From: Roseivirga misakiensis
GTDB taxonomy: Bacteria; Bacteroidota; Bacteroidia; Cytophagales; Cyclobacteriaceae
DNA: 64,000 bases
Assembly: GCF_001747105.1 (NCBI RefSeq)
Contig: NZ_MDGQ01000005.1
Location: 2,232,001 to 2,296,000, forward strand
Direction: 5' to 3'
Shown in pieces: positions 55,177 through 63,692 of this stretch (position 1 is the stretch's first letter; every line of letters begins with the position of its first letter). Position numbers and translations under genes: made by a program. Under the pieces are notes generated by a model. It ran no database searches. It saw only the letters and a program-made list of their open reading frames with translations, and was not told the DNA's origin.

Positions 55177-55827
55177 TTAAAACTTAAAAAGGTGTACTTC
55201 CTGCGTTGGATGGGAAAGGCAGTTGAATTCGACTTCCACACCCATTGTGTCAGCAGCTTTTTGATAGAATTCTTCATTCATACCACTGCCACGGAGCATT
55301 GGATGGTAGCTTCCATAAAGAAAGCCTTGTGCATTTTTAATATCAATATTTGTAAATAAAAACTTACCTCCTTTAGCCATGACCTCTTTCAAATTACTCA
55401 GTGCCGTTTTTACTTGCGAACGTGACAAATGAGTGAAGACTGACTGGGCTATTGCGAAGTCAAACTTGGTTTTGAACAATGAGAACTCAAAGTTTTCGCT
55501 TTGCTCCACAGTGTAGTTCTTTTCCAAGCCTGCTTCATCGCACAGTAACTTCCCTAGATTAATGTATGGAGTATAGGGGTCCATTCCATGGTAATTACCA
55601 TCCTCCAAGTAATTAATAGCCTCCATACCAAATCTGAGTGGTCCGCAACCAATGTCAAGAAGCCTGTGTTCTGGTGTGAGCCCTATTTCTTTTACAGCGT
55701 TAATTTGCCATTTAGCATATTCATGCCATTTGTAATGAAATTTAGCATCTGGAACCATCCCCACTGACAATGAAATGTCAACAAGTTTTGATACAGGCAA
55801 GCGCTTTTCTAAATCCAAATTCTTCAT
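55177..55827 (-). CDS. Class I SAM-dependent methyltransferase
   Basis: 216-residue methyltransferase. HRLLDIGCGPLRFGMEAINYL is SAM motif I, KFDFAIAQSVFTHLSRSQVKTALSNLKEVMAKGGKFLFTNIDI covers motifs II-III. The start MKNLDLEKRLPVSKLVDISLSVGMVPDAKFHYKWHEYAKWQ is compact and soluble. The closest well-known use of this architecture in surface-glycan loci is sugar O-methylation. It lies 28 bases downstream of the 2OG-oxygenase gene. Confidence 0.85.
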   Translation of the reverse strand: MKNLDLEKRLPVSKLVDISLSVGMVPDAKFHYKWHEYAKWQINAVKEIGLTPEHRLLDIGCGPLRFGMEAINYLEDGNYHGMDPYTPYINLGKLLCDEAGLEKNYTVEQSENFEFSLFKTKFDFAIAQSVFTHLSRSQVKTALSNLKEVMAKGGKFLFTNIDIKNAQGFLYGSYHPMLRGSGMNEEFYQKAADTMGVEVEFNCLSHPTQEVHLFKF

Positions 55828-55855
55828 TTTGTTGTTGGTACCGAAAATTACCTTA

Positions 55856-56668
55856 TTACTTTATCACTTTTCTTTTTGCTCTGCGCGCCAACTCACGAGT
55901 GAGGCTTTTAGCCGATAACTTCTTGAGTAAAACACTATCCGGGACTTCAAATAATTGCTCTGGTGGAAACAATATTCTGACAAAACCAAGCTGATTAGGA
56001 GATGAATTCACATTTCTGACACAATGCTCATTGGTGTACTTCCAAAGAATCAAATCTCCTTTTTTAACACCAATATCCCTATTCAAACAAATTTCTTCGT
56101 TATTATTCTTCTTGAACATCAATCCTTCTCCGCTGTAGTCAGTGTCATGATCACTCAAAATGAGCGTGGCTTGAAGTGCCGCGGGATCAAAGAATTTTTC
56201 TCCAGTCCAATCTTTGTGGGGTTTGACGATTTCCTCGCCATTTTTTGTAAGCACCACCCTAAAAGAATTACTTCGATTACCATTACCATTGGTTGGAAAT
56301 ACCCTTAAATAAAAGTTTCGCGACATCACCTGATTTCTCAGTTCCATTATTTTCCAGGAAACGGCATAGGTCACCTCATCTAATGGCTCATTCCATAGGT
56401 AATTAAAATAAGTAAGACCATGGACTTCTTCCTTTAGATAGTTAGGGCAGCCCATGTAAAGGTCTTTGTCCTTATTTATTTTTTTGACCTTTTTCCATCC
56501 CTTGGCAGGGCTTTTTAACTCTTGAGACCAAAAGCTAATAATGTGACTTGTAAAAGCAGGATCAATGAAGTCTTGAAAGACATAATAACCAGGACCCTCG
56601 GAGTGGTATAGCTTTTTCCTAATTTGAATCAGGTCATTTGCGGGTATGATTAAATCAGAGTAATTCAT
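55856..56668 (-). CDS. 2-oxoglutarate/Fe(II)-dependent oxygenase-like protein
   Basis: 270 residues. A jelly-roll oxygenase with the H-x-D pair in EEIVKPHKDWTGEKFF and a distal His in ILWKYTNEHCVRNVNSSP, followed by the Arg of LGFVRILFPP. It is a second oxygenase besides the PhyH protein at 43773, from a different subgroup (P4H-like). It starts directly after wzt (one base) and so is the first decoration gene of the locus. Substrate unknown; sugar or acyl hydroxylation is likely. Confidence 0.75.
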   Translation of the reverse strand: MNYSDLIIPANDLIQIRKKLYHSEGPGYYVFQDFIDPAFTSHIISFWSQELKSPAKGWKKVKKINKDKDLYMGCPNYLKEEVHGLTYFNYLWNEPLDEVTYAVSWKIMELRNQVMSRNFYLRVFPTNGNGNRSNSFRVVLTKNGEEIVKPHKDWTGEKFFDPAALQATLILSDHDTDYSGEGLMFKKNNNEEICLNRDIGVKKGDLILWKYTNEHCVRNVNSSPNQLGFVRILFPPEQLFEVPDSVLLKKLSAKSLTRELARRAKRKVIK

Positions 56669-57958
56669 TTAGTAAAATTTCCAATTAGCATTCAAGTGAA
56701 TAAAAGTGTTCTGCTTCGATGATACTTCGTGAAAGCCATCCAAGGATTCATTAGTAATTTCAAAGTGATAAAAATCAGCTATAGCATCATAAAATTTAGC
56801 TCCATCTCTTGATCCAAAATAGACGCTCAGAGCATACCGGCCTGGTACTAACTGTGGATTGATTTCAATTAAGGCTTTTCTCTTGCCCTTTTTCATATCA
56901 AGCTCGCCTTTGACATCATGAGTACTCACTGACCTGGTGATTTGTGTTCCTTCTACATTGCCAATTCGTAGTTGAAAATTGGTATCAGAAATATCTCGAT
57001 CGCAATCAAACGCTACTTCAACTATCAAAGGCTCTTTGAATAATAAGGTTGAAGTATACTCTCCTTTAGAATTTAGGATGCGAATCGTCTTAAAGTCTGC
57101 GTCTTCATGCCCCCATGGTCTCTCCCAAGAATCAGGAACTATTCCTGTTGAGTAATCAATAAGTGATGGCCCAAGCTGAACGTACTTTCTAATAGCGTCA
57201 TCAACGCTACCATCTAAAGTGATCTGTCCATTTTCGAGAAAAATGGCTCGCTGGCATAGATTCCTGATCGAATCCATATTGTGACTCACAAAAAGGATTG
57301 TTCTGCCTTCTTGTGCCACTTTACCCATTTTACCAATGCACTTTTTCCTAAATTCTGCATCTCCTACAGCCAGTACCTCATCGACAATCAGTATCTCCGG
57401 TTCCAGAAAGGCTGCAACGGCAAAGGCCAGCCTCACCTTCATTCCAGAAGAGTAGCGCTTTACAGGAGTGTCTATATAACGCTCGCATCCTGAAAAATCC
57501 ACTATTTCATCCAGTTTGAGCCTGATTTCATTTTTAGTCATCCCGAGTAATGCGCCATTTAAAAACACATTCTCTCTGCCTGTTAATTCCGGATGAAAAC
57601 CGGTTCCTACCTCTAAAAGAGCACCAATACGTCCATTTGCCTTTATTCTTCCTGTGGTTGGCCCAGTTACTTTAGAAAGAAGTTTTAGCAAGGTGCTTTT
57701 TCCAGCACCATTCTTTCCAATCACACCTAAGACCTCCCCTTGCTTTACTTGAAAGTTAAGATCTTTAAGAGCCCACACATAATCAGAACTTCCTTTAACA
57801 GTCCGATCATTTACCTCGCCAATTGTTAAGAAAGGATCTTCTCTGCCTCGTACTCTGGCCCACCATCTGTTTAGATCATGGCTGATCGTACCAGTTCCCA
57901 CTACACCCAATCTGTATTGCTTGGAAAGGTTTTCTACTTGAATTGATACTTTTGACAT
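56669..57958 (-). CDS. wzt: ABC exporter ATPase Wzt with C-terminal substrate domain
   Basis: 429 residues. The ATPase domain (1-250) has Walker [17 protein letters not shown], the lipid-glycan-type YSSGMKVRLAFAVAA signature and Walker B ILIVDEVLAVGDAEF; EVLAVGD is the Wzt/TagH mark. The C-terminal region (about 255-429, beta-rich, with DISDTNFQLRIGN and LVPGRYALSVYFGS) is the Wzt carbohydrate-binding domain found when the exporter recognises a modified glycan end. Such a cap points to export of a complete chain on a lipid carrier. It is 23 bases downstream of wzm. Confidence 0.93.
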   Translation of the reverse strand: MSKVSIQVENLSKQYRLGVVGTGTISHDLNRWWARVRGREDPFLTIGEVNDRTVKGSSDYVWALKDLNFQVKQGEVLGVIGKNGAGKSTLLKLLSKVTGPTTGRIKANGRIGALLEVGTGFHPELTGRENVFLNGALLGMTKNEIRLKLDEIVDFSGCERYIDTPVKRYSSGMKVRLAFAVAAFLEPEILIVDEVLAVGDAEFRKKCIGKMGKVAQEGRTILFVSHNMDSIRNLCQRAIFLENGQITLDGSVDDAIRKYVQLGPSLIDYSTGIVPDSWERPWGHEDADFKTIRILNSKGEYTSTLLFKEPLIVEVAFDCDRDISDTNFQLRIGNVEGTQITRSVSTHDVKGELDMKKGKRKALIEINPQLVPGRYALSVYFGSRDGAKFYDAIADFYHFEITNESLDGFHEVSSKQNTFIHLNANWKFY

Positions 57959-57981
57959 ATTATCTATTGCAATGTCTAGCT

Positions 57982-58842
57982 TTAGACCGTGTCCATAAAG
58001 TTTTTCTCGGTTTTGTTAAAGATGGCCAAACCGATCACGAATAGTAAAACCGAGAAAATCGCAGAATAAATTAAATGACTATAATCTAGGTTTCCGGTAC
58101 CTAAAAACATATACCTAAAGCTCTCAATAATAGGAGTCATTGGGTTGGCTAAAATAAAAACCCGATACTCTGCAGGAATGGCCGATAACGGATATATCAC
58201 GGGTGTTCCATACATCAATAATTGCACGCCGAACGTGACAAGAAACTTCAAATCACGGTATTTGGTGGTAAGGGCAGATAATACAAAGCCAAAACCCAAA
58301 CCCAAAAGCATCATGATAAAAACGAGGGCTGGAAAAAGTAGCACTTCTATCTGTATCGTTCCCTCAAATTGACCACTGAAACGGTAGTAGGCCAAAAAAA
58401 TTAAAAATAAACATAACTGTATACCGAATGTAACCAGGTTGGTGATGGTCGTTGCTATGGGCATTACAGCTCTGGGAAAGTAAACTTTGCCAAAAACCTG
58501 AGCGTTTTTTGTAAATGTATCAGAGGTCTTTGTGAGAGAATCGGAAAAATACCTCCAACAGGTGATACCACTTAAATAAAAGAGAATTTTAGGTAGGCCA
58601 TCTGTTGACAATCCAGCCACATTACCAAAGATCAATGTGTAGGTTAAGGTAGTCAGTAGTGGTTGAATAACATACCACAGGGGGCCCAAGATGGTCTGTT
58701 TGTACTGAGCTACCAAGTCTCTTCGTACAAAAAGAAACAGTAAGTCCCTATACCTTACAAGCTCATTAATTTTTAAATCGAGGAGAGAAGATTTGGGCTC
58801 AATTATTGTTTCCCAACTATCTTTTTGCTCTATAGTATTCAT
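57982..58842 (-). CDS. wzm: ABC-type polysaccharide/polyol-phosphate exporter permease Wzm
   Basis: 286-residue ABC-2-type permease with six membrane segments. RDLLFLFVRRDLVAQYKQTILGPLWYVIQPLLTTLTYTLIFG is the coupling-helix start of the Wzm/TagG group. It moves a lipid-linked polysaccharide across the inner membrane with Wzt. The first start is followed by a 34-residue cytoplasmic N-terminus before the membrane part. A 119-base gap separates it from wzc upstream, with no clear promoter. Confidence 0.93.
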   Translation of the reverse strand: MNTIEQKDSWETIIEPKSSLLDLKINELVRYRDLLFLFVRRDLVAQYKQTILGPLWYVIQPLLTTLTYTLIFGNVAGLSTDGLPKILFYLSGITCWRYFSDSLTKTSDTFTKNAQVFGKVYFPRAVMPIATTITNLVTFGIQLCLFLIFLAYYRFSGQFEGTIQIEVLLFPALVFIMMLLGLGFGFVLSALTTKYRDLKFLVTFGVQLLMYGTPVIYPLSAIPAEYRVFILANPMTPIIESFRYMFLGTGNLDYSHLIYSAIFSVLLFVIGLAIFNKTEKNFMDTV

Positions 58843-58961
58843 AAAATACTTATTTCAATTAGGGTTTTGGAAAACTGGGTCGTTTCTTTCTTAGAAAACA
58901 TCTTATCAGGTTTAGACAAGCATAGATACTTTTGGAAACTTTTTTGATCTTTTGAAGGGTA

Positions 58962-61376
58962 CTACTTTTTAAAAAACTGCTTCAGTTTGTTTGGTTTTTC
59001 ATTTTTTTCATCAGCCTCATAATAACCCGATCCATAGCCATAGCCATAACCGTAGCCGTAGCCATAACCGTAGCCGTAGCCATAACCATAGCCATAACCC
59101 GCATTCACTTTGAAATCATTTAATAGAAGTGCAGAGTTACTAATGATTCCTTTTTTTGTGATATCGTTTAGAAACGGAAAGACCTGTTTGGCCGTATAGT
59201 TTTGTCGAATGACAAAAATGTTCAAATCAGAAAGTGTGGTAAGACTAAAAGTGTCCGCTACAATACCAACAGGAGGTGTATCTATTACAACGTAATCATA
59301 AGTTTCTTTTAGATTTAATATCAACTTTCTTAGTTCATCGGAAATTAATAACTCAGCAGGATTAGGTGGAACTGGGCCTGCTGAAATTAAATCCAAATTC
59401 TCATAAGGAGTTTTTTGAATGATTTTATCCCTTTCCACAAACCCCGCTAGATAATTGGAGACCCCAAAGTCATTGCTTAATTCAAAATCTCCAAAAAGCT
59501 TTGGTTTCCTTAAGTCTAAACCAATCAATACGGTTTTTTTACCAGAGACAGCCAACATTGAGGCATAATTCACCGAACAAAAGCTTTTCCCTTCACCCGA
59601 AGCATTTGAGGTGACTAAAATGGTCTGTATTTTTCTTTCCCTACCAAAGTATTCCATATTCGATCGTATTGCTCTAAAAGACTCTGCCATAATAGACTTG
59701 GGGTGTTCTAAGATGGCTAGGTTACCATGGTGTTTATTGTGACCAATCATTCCTATGATTGGAATATTCGTCATTTGTTCTATTTGTTTTCTAAACTCAA
59801 CTTTATCTTTCAAAAGTTCTTTTAGTGTTACAAATAGCAGTGGTAGTATGAAACCTAAAACACCCCCAATGACATAGTTAAAGGGTTTATTGGGAGAGAT
59901 TGGTTTTTTGTTATCCTGAGCCTTGTCTATGACCTGAGCAGTAGATTCATTTCGAGCTTTAGCAATTCCAGCTTCAGCTCTTTTCTGGCTAAAAAATTCA
60001 AACATCCCATAGTACAAACTGTAAATACGCTCTATATCACTGAATTGCCTTTGCCTAGTGGGGTATTTAGCCAACTGTCTATTTAGGTCTGCCAGTTTAG
60101 TATCTATGTCTTCTATTGTTTCGTTGAATTCAGAAATTTTAAGTGTTGATGTATTCCTAATTAAATCTATGAGTGATTCAATTTCTCCATCAATACGCTT
60201 AATTGATTTATTAAAATCTGCCAAATTTTTGGACTTCTCTCTTCTCTGACTTATTAAATCTTGATACCTATCTATATACTTACCCACAATTTCAGCACCG
60301 TCAATAGTCAAGGGAATAACCCCTTGGTTTACTTTACTACTATCATCTAGCACTTTAAGATTTTCATTAAGTAATCGAATTCCTGCTAGAGCCTCCCCTT
60401 TGAGAGTTTCCAGCGAAGAAATTTGGTTTATTATTCGATTAGCTATTTCATTAAAACCAGAACCAACAATTTTATTTTCAACTCTGACTTTATCTAACTG
60501 GCTCTCATAGATTGCAAGAGTGTCTTTTAACACCTCTATTTCCTTGTCAATAAAACTGATTGTACGATCCGCTTTTAAGTTTTTCCTGATTAATTCGCGA
60601 TCCACATAGACTTCCATTGACGAATTCAAAAAGTCAGCAGCTTTTTTAGAATTAGAGTATACCAATTTAACTTCTGCAATAGTTGTGTAAGCTTCTAAAT
60701 AATCTACTTTAAGGCGGCTCTTCCACTGATTAACCAGATAGTCGAAATCTCTAAAAACAAAGTAGAATTCACGCCCATTTAGATCTACTGATTTATTGAA
60801 AAAAACAACAAAATCATAACCATCACCAGAAACTTGGCTATTCTGGGGATAAATTGTTGACTCTTCATGATTTTCGTCACTGGATTTAGTCAACCTAAAT
60901 TGATTATCTTCTAAGAAGCTAATTCTAAATTCAGTGTTTGTGACTTGATTAATACCCTCGCTAGGGTCTATTTCAAAGGGCAAAGATTTATATTCTTCAA
61001 TAGTCTTTATTCTACCCTTGCTGTAGTATTCTATCTCAAAATTCAACTTTTTTAACGCTCCTTCTGTGATTGCATCGCTACGAAGAACCTCAAGTTCATT
61101 CATGAAGTTAACGCTATTGAAAGAAGGCAAAAGGTCTCCGAAGAATCCACTTGAGATATTAGGGTTATTTTCGGGAATCACCATAGTCCCTCTTACTTGG
61201 TATTTTTCAATAGCATATCTATGAAAAATAAATACAGAAAGTAAACCCAAAACTATGCTTAAAACAAAAATTGGCCATTGTCTAATTATTTTGATTATAA
61301 CCAACCGAGGATCAATTGTCATTGACGATTGTCCCCCTCCGCTGGTATTCTCAAAAAAATCGAATTCGTTAGCCAT
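58962..61376 (-). CDS. wzc: Polysaccharide co-polymerase with BY-kinase domain (Wzc)
   Basis: 804 residues: N-terminal Wzz domain with one membrane helix at about 25-50, a long periplasmic coiled-coil region (about 240-480), a second membrane helix (about 505-525), and a cytoplasmic bacterial tyrosine kinase. Walker A NASGEGKSFCSVNYASMLA, Walker A' GLDLRKPKL and Walker B VVIDTPPVG are intact. The tail is an eleven-fold Gly-Tyr tract (23 residues) followed by GSGYY, the autophosphorylation cluster. It controls chain length or export through cycles of phosphorylation. It shares a TAATG with the upstream wza. Confidence 0.95.
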   Translation of the reverse strand: MANEFDFFENTSGGGQSSMTIDPRLVIIKIIRQWPIFVLSIVLGLLSVFIFHRYAIEKYQVRGTMVIPENNPNISSGFFGDLLPSFNSVNFMNELEVLRSDAITEGALKKLNFEIEYYSKGRIKTIEEYKSLPFEIDPSEGINQVTNTEFRISFLEDNQFRLTKSSDENHEESTIYPQNSQVSGDGYDFVVFFNKSVDLNGREFYFVFRDFDYLVNQWKSRLKVDYLEAYTTIAEVKLVYSNSKKAADFLNSSMEVYVDRELIRKNLKADRTISFIDKEIEVLKDTLAIYESQLDKVRVENKIVGSGFNEIANRIINQISSLETLKGEALAGIRLLNENLKVLDDSSKVNQGVIPLTIDGAEIVGKYIDRYQDLISQRREKSKNLADFNKSIKRIDGEIESLIDLIRNTSTLKISEFNETIEDIDTKLADLNRQLAKYPTRQRQFSDIERIYSLYYGMFEFFSQKRAEAGIAKARNESTAQVIDKAQDNKKPISPNKPFNYVIGGVLGFILPLLFVTLKELLKDKVEFRKQIEQMTNIPIIGMIGHNKHHGNLAILEHPKSIMAESFRAIRSNMEYFGRERKIQTILVTSNASGEGKSFCSVNYASMLAVSGKKTVLIGLDLRKPKLFGDFELSNDFGVSNYLAGFVERDKIIQKTPYENLDLISAGPVPPNPAELLISDELRKLILNLKETYDYVVIDTPPVGIVADTFSLTTLSDLNIFVIRQNYTAKQVFPFLNDITKKGIISNSALLLNDFKVNAGYGYGYGYGYGYGYGYGYGYGYGSGYYEADEKNEKPNKLKQFFKK
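59022..59099 (-). repeat. Gly-Tyr codon repeat in the Wzc C-terminus
   Basis: Alternating GGN and TAT/TAC codons: eleven Gly-Tyr units (59031-59099) plus GSGYY. The six-base repeat unit could change length by slippage while keeping frame, changing the number of phosphorylatable tyrosines. Confidence 0.9.
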
Positions 61377-62218
61377 TAATCTCTTGTTAAAACTCCTATT
61401 ACCACGGCTGTGCCAGAAATCACACTAACGATAGTTGCAAAAGTCTGTAGGGCCGTCTGTCCAGTTCCTAGTTCTCTGATTTTCAATGGAGGTACATAAA
61501 TAATGTCGTCAGGTTGTAAAAAGAATTGTTCTGTTTCTAAAAATGCACGATCTGTGACATCAACTTCATGAATTCTGATGCCATCAGGGTATTGCCTTAA
61601 AATTGTAACATGAGCCCTGTCAGCGTTAATGGTAAGGTCACCAGCAGATGCAATGGCTTGAAACAAATTAGCTTCATATTGTCTCAAAGTCTGTTGACCT
61701 ATATTTCTAACCTCACCGTAAATTGTATAAGGAATACCACTTAATTTAACCCCAACCAAAATATCATTTACACCGGCCTTTTCTTTGATCTGTCTTTCAA
61801 TTTCATATTTTAATTCTGACGTGGTTAATCCCGCAGCTTTTACACGACCTAAAGCATTGATCTCAATATTCCCATCTTTATCAATATTATATCCGGTCAA
61901 ATATGGGTCATTAAAATTCCCACCGTTCCTTTGATTATTATTATTCACTTGTACAACCCTATTTGGCCTGGCAAAAATTGGATAGAACGCCTCTACTTCC
62001 TCTTCCTCTTTACTGTAGAAATTAATTAGCAGGATATCATTCGGCTGAAGCTTATAATCAACTCTTGAAAGGGCTATTAGCTGTTCATTTTCCAGCCTTT
62101 CCGCTCCACTTTTGTTTTGAAGGTAAACTACTTTCTCATTGGGAATGCAACTTGATACTATCCCACAAACGAAAAGGAGAAATATGGCTTTTTTAATTAG
62201 TGTCTTGTCTTTAGTCAT
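61376..62218 (-). CDS. wza: Polysaccharide export outer-membrane lipoprotein (Wza-like)
   Basis: 280 residues with a lipoprotein signal ending IVSSC (Cys near 24). The polysaccharide export (PES) region begins YKLQPNDILLINFYSKEEEE; two SLBB-like segments follow (TIYGEVRNIGQQTLRQYEANLFQAIASAGDL and DDIIYVPPL), and the C-terminus has a hydrophobic stretch FATIVSVISGTAVVIGVL. It forms the outer-membrane or periplasmic conduit with Wzc. It shares TAATG with wzc and overlaps kdsA by 8 bases. Confidence 0.93.
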   Translation of the reverse strand: MTKDKTLIKKAIFLLFVCGIVSSCIPNEKVVYLQNKSGAERLENEQLIALSRVDYKLQPNDILLINFYSKEEEEVEAFYPIFARPNRVVQVNNNNQRNGGNFNDPYLTGYNIDKDGNIEINALGRVKAAGLTTSELKYEIERQIKEKAGVNDILVGVKLSGIPYTIYGEVRNIGQQTLRQYEANLFQAIASAGDLTINADRAHVTILRQYPDGIRIHEVDVTDRAFLETEQFFLQPDDIIYVPPLKIRELGTGQTALQTFATIVSVISGTAVVIGVLTRD

Positions 62219-63059
62219 TTAAATCTATTTTGGCATTTTGTCCTAGATCAAACGCTGCTTTAGACATTACCAAGAATTCGTTCATTTTATGAAGAGGCAC
62301 CATATTTGGACCGTCACTGAGTGCTTTTGATGGGTCTGGATGAGTCTCTATAAAGAATCCATCCACTCCAGCAGCCCCAGCTGCTCTTGCTAGATATGGT
62401 GCAAATTCTTTTTGTCCGCCAGAACTACCTCCAGCTCCACCAGGTTGCTGAACGCTATGCGTCACATCAAAAACCACAGGTGCAAATTGTCTCATTGTTG
62501 GCAAGGCACGCATATCAACCACCAAGTTGTGATACCCGAAGGAGACACCTCTTTCAGTCAAGCAAACCTTGTTATTTCCAGTTGATTTCACCTTGTTTAC
62601 AGCATACTGCATATCCTCAGGTGCCATAAACTGGCCTCGTTTGATTTTAACCGTTTTTCCCGTTTCCCCTGCTGCCACTAATAGGTCAGTTTGTCTACAT
62701 AAATAAGCCGGAATTTGCAATGCTTGCGCCACGTCACTCACAGGATTAGCTTGATTTGGCTCGTGAATGTCGGTGACTATCGGAAGGTCAAATTCGCGTT
62801 TAATCTTGTCTAATACGCTTAGCCCTTCATCTAACCCTACCCCTCTAAAAGAATTAACAGAAGTTCGGTTAGCTTTATCAAATGATGCTTTAAATACATA
62901 TTGAATGTTAAGTCGTTGACAAGTTTCTTTCAGTGTTTCTGCCACTTTTGCACACACATCATAACTTTCAACTGCACATGGTCCTGAGAACAACACCATA
63001 TTCCCATTTCCCATCACAATATCATCAGCTATATTAAAGCTTTCTTTGAATTTATCCAT
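62211..63059 (-). CDS. kdsA: 3-deoxy-8-phosphooctulonate synthase
   Basis: KdsA, 282 residues, condensing PEP and arabinose-5-phosphate to Kdo-8-phosphate. Motifs: LFSGPCAVESYDVC, FKASFDKANRTSVNSFRGVGLDEGL, VTDIHEP, LTERGVSFGYHNLVVDMR and PVVFDVTHSVQQPGG. GPCAVE and the D-M-R segment are KDO synthase marks. Its presence at the head of a capsule operon is common. It shares one base (TAATG) with kdsC; kdsB and kdsD are not in the window. Confidence 0.96.
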   Translation of the reverse strand: MDKFKESFNIADDIVMGNGNMVLFSGPCAVESYDVCAKVAETLKETCQRLNIQYVFKASFDKANRTSVNSFRGVGLDEGLSVLDKIKREFDLPIVTDIHEPNQANPVSDVAQALQIPAYLCRQTDLLVAAGETGKTVKIKRGQFMAPEDMQYAVNKVKSTGNNKVCLTERGVSFGYHNLVVDMRALPTMRQFAPVVFDVTHSVQQPGGAGGSSGGQKEFAPYLARAAGAAGVDGFFIETHPDPSKALSDGPNMVPLHKMNEFLVMSKAAFDLGQNAKIDLND

Positions 63060-63589
63060 TATTGTTTTTTCAAAATTAAATCGTATGTCCCAGTCGCTTC
63101 TAGGATTAAATCAGCTAATTCTCTTACCGCCCCTTTACCCCCTTCTGAACTAAGCACTAAATCCACTTCCTCTTTTACTTTATAGTGCCCATCCGCCGGG
63201 GTAGCACTTAAACCAACTATCCTTAAAACAGGTAAGTCATTAATATCATCACCAATGTATGCCACTTGATCAGCCGCAATATTTCTCCTTGACATTTCTT
63301 TGAAGAAAACATTGAATTTGTCCTCAATACCATGATGGTGGAAATCAATTTTCAATTCTTCGCACCTATTTCTCACCACTCTAGAATCTCTTCCTGTGAT
63401 GACCCCTGTCAAAATATTGTTCTTCCGGAGGTGTTTTATGATTTGACCATCTTTTACGTTGAAGCTCTTAAACTCCATTCCTTTATTATCATATGTGATC
63501 TTCCCATCGGTCAACACTCCGTCAACATCAAAAACAACGGCTTTTATTCCTTTTAATTTCTCTAGAATTTCTGGTGATAGCTTTTTCAT
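63059..63589 (-). CDS. kdsC: Kdo-8-phosphate phosphatase
   Basis: 176-residue cap-less HAD phosphatase: VVFDVDGVLTDGKITYDNKGMEFKSF (motif I), GVITGRDSRVV, GIEDKFNVF (motif III Lys) and YIGDDINDLPVL (motif IV). ATG 63589 is chosen because the family start MKKLSPEILEKLKGIKAVVF follows; longer in-frame starts add a non-conserved segment that covers the likely promoter. First gene of the minus-strand glycan operon. It hydrolyses Kdo-8-P to Kdo. A paralog lies at 28883. Confidence 0.95.
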   Translation of the reverse strand: MKKLSPEILEKLKGIKAVVFDVDGVLTDGKITYDNKGMEFKSFNVKDGQIIKHLRKNNILTGVITGRDSRVVRNRCEELKIDFHHHGIEDKFNVFFKEMSRRNIAADQVAYIGDDINDLPVLRIVGLSATPADGHYKVKEEVDLVLSSEGGKGAVRELADLILEATGTYDLILKKQ

Positions 63590-63602
63590 AATTCGAGTAG
63601 AA

Positions 63603-63634
63603 CAAATGTAAAAGTAAAATCGAGCATGACCCAA
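63603..63634 (-). promoter_or_regulatory. Probable promoter of the glycan operon
   Basis: On the minus strand TTG (63634-63632), 21 bases, then TACATTTG (63610-63603), a full TAnnTTTG match. Transcription would start just before kdsC (ATG 63589). A second TAnnTTTG-like box, TAAATTTG (63659-63652), lies upstream with a poorer TTG distance. Confidence 0.5.
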
Positions 63635-63692
63635 TAACCTCGATTAGGAGTCAAATTTATTATATTCACTTTTCCAACCTCGAAAGCATGTT

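Noticed and set aside
59022-59099. The Gly-Tyr tract as a sequencing or assembly artefact
   Set aside because: The frame continues correctly on both sides, codons vary between TAT/TAC and GGT/GGC, and tyrosine-rich Wzc tails are normal; only its purity is unusual.
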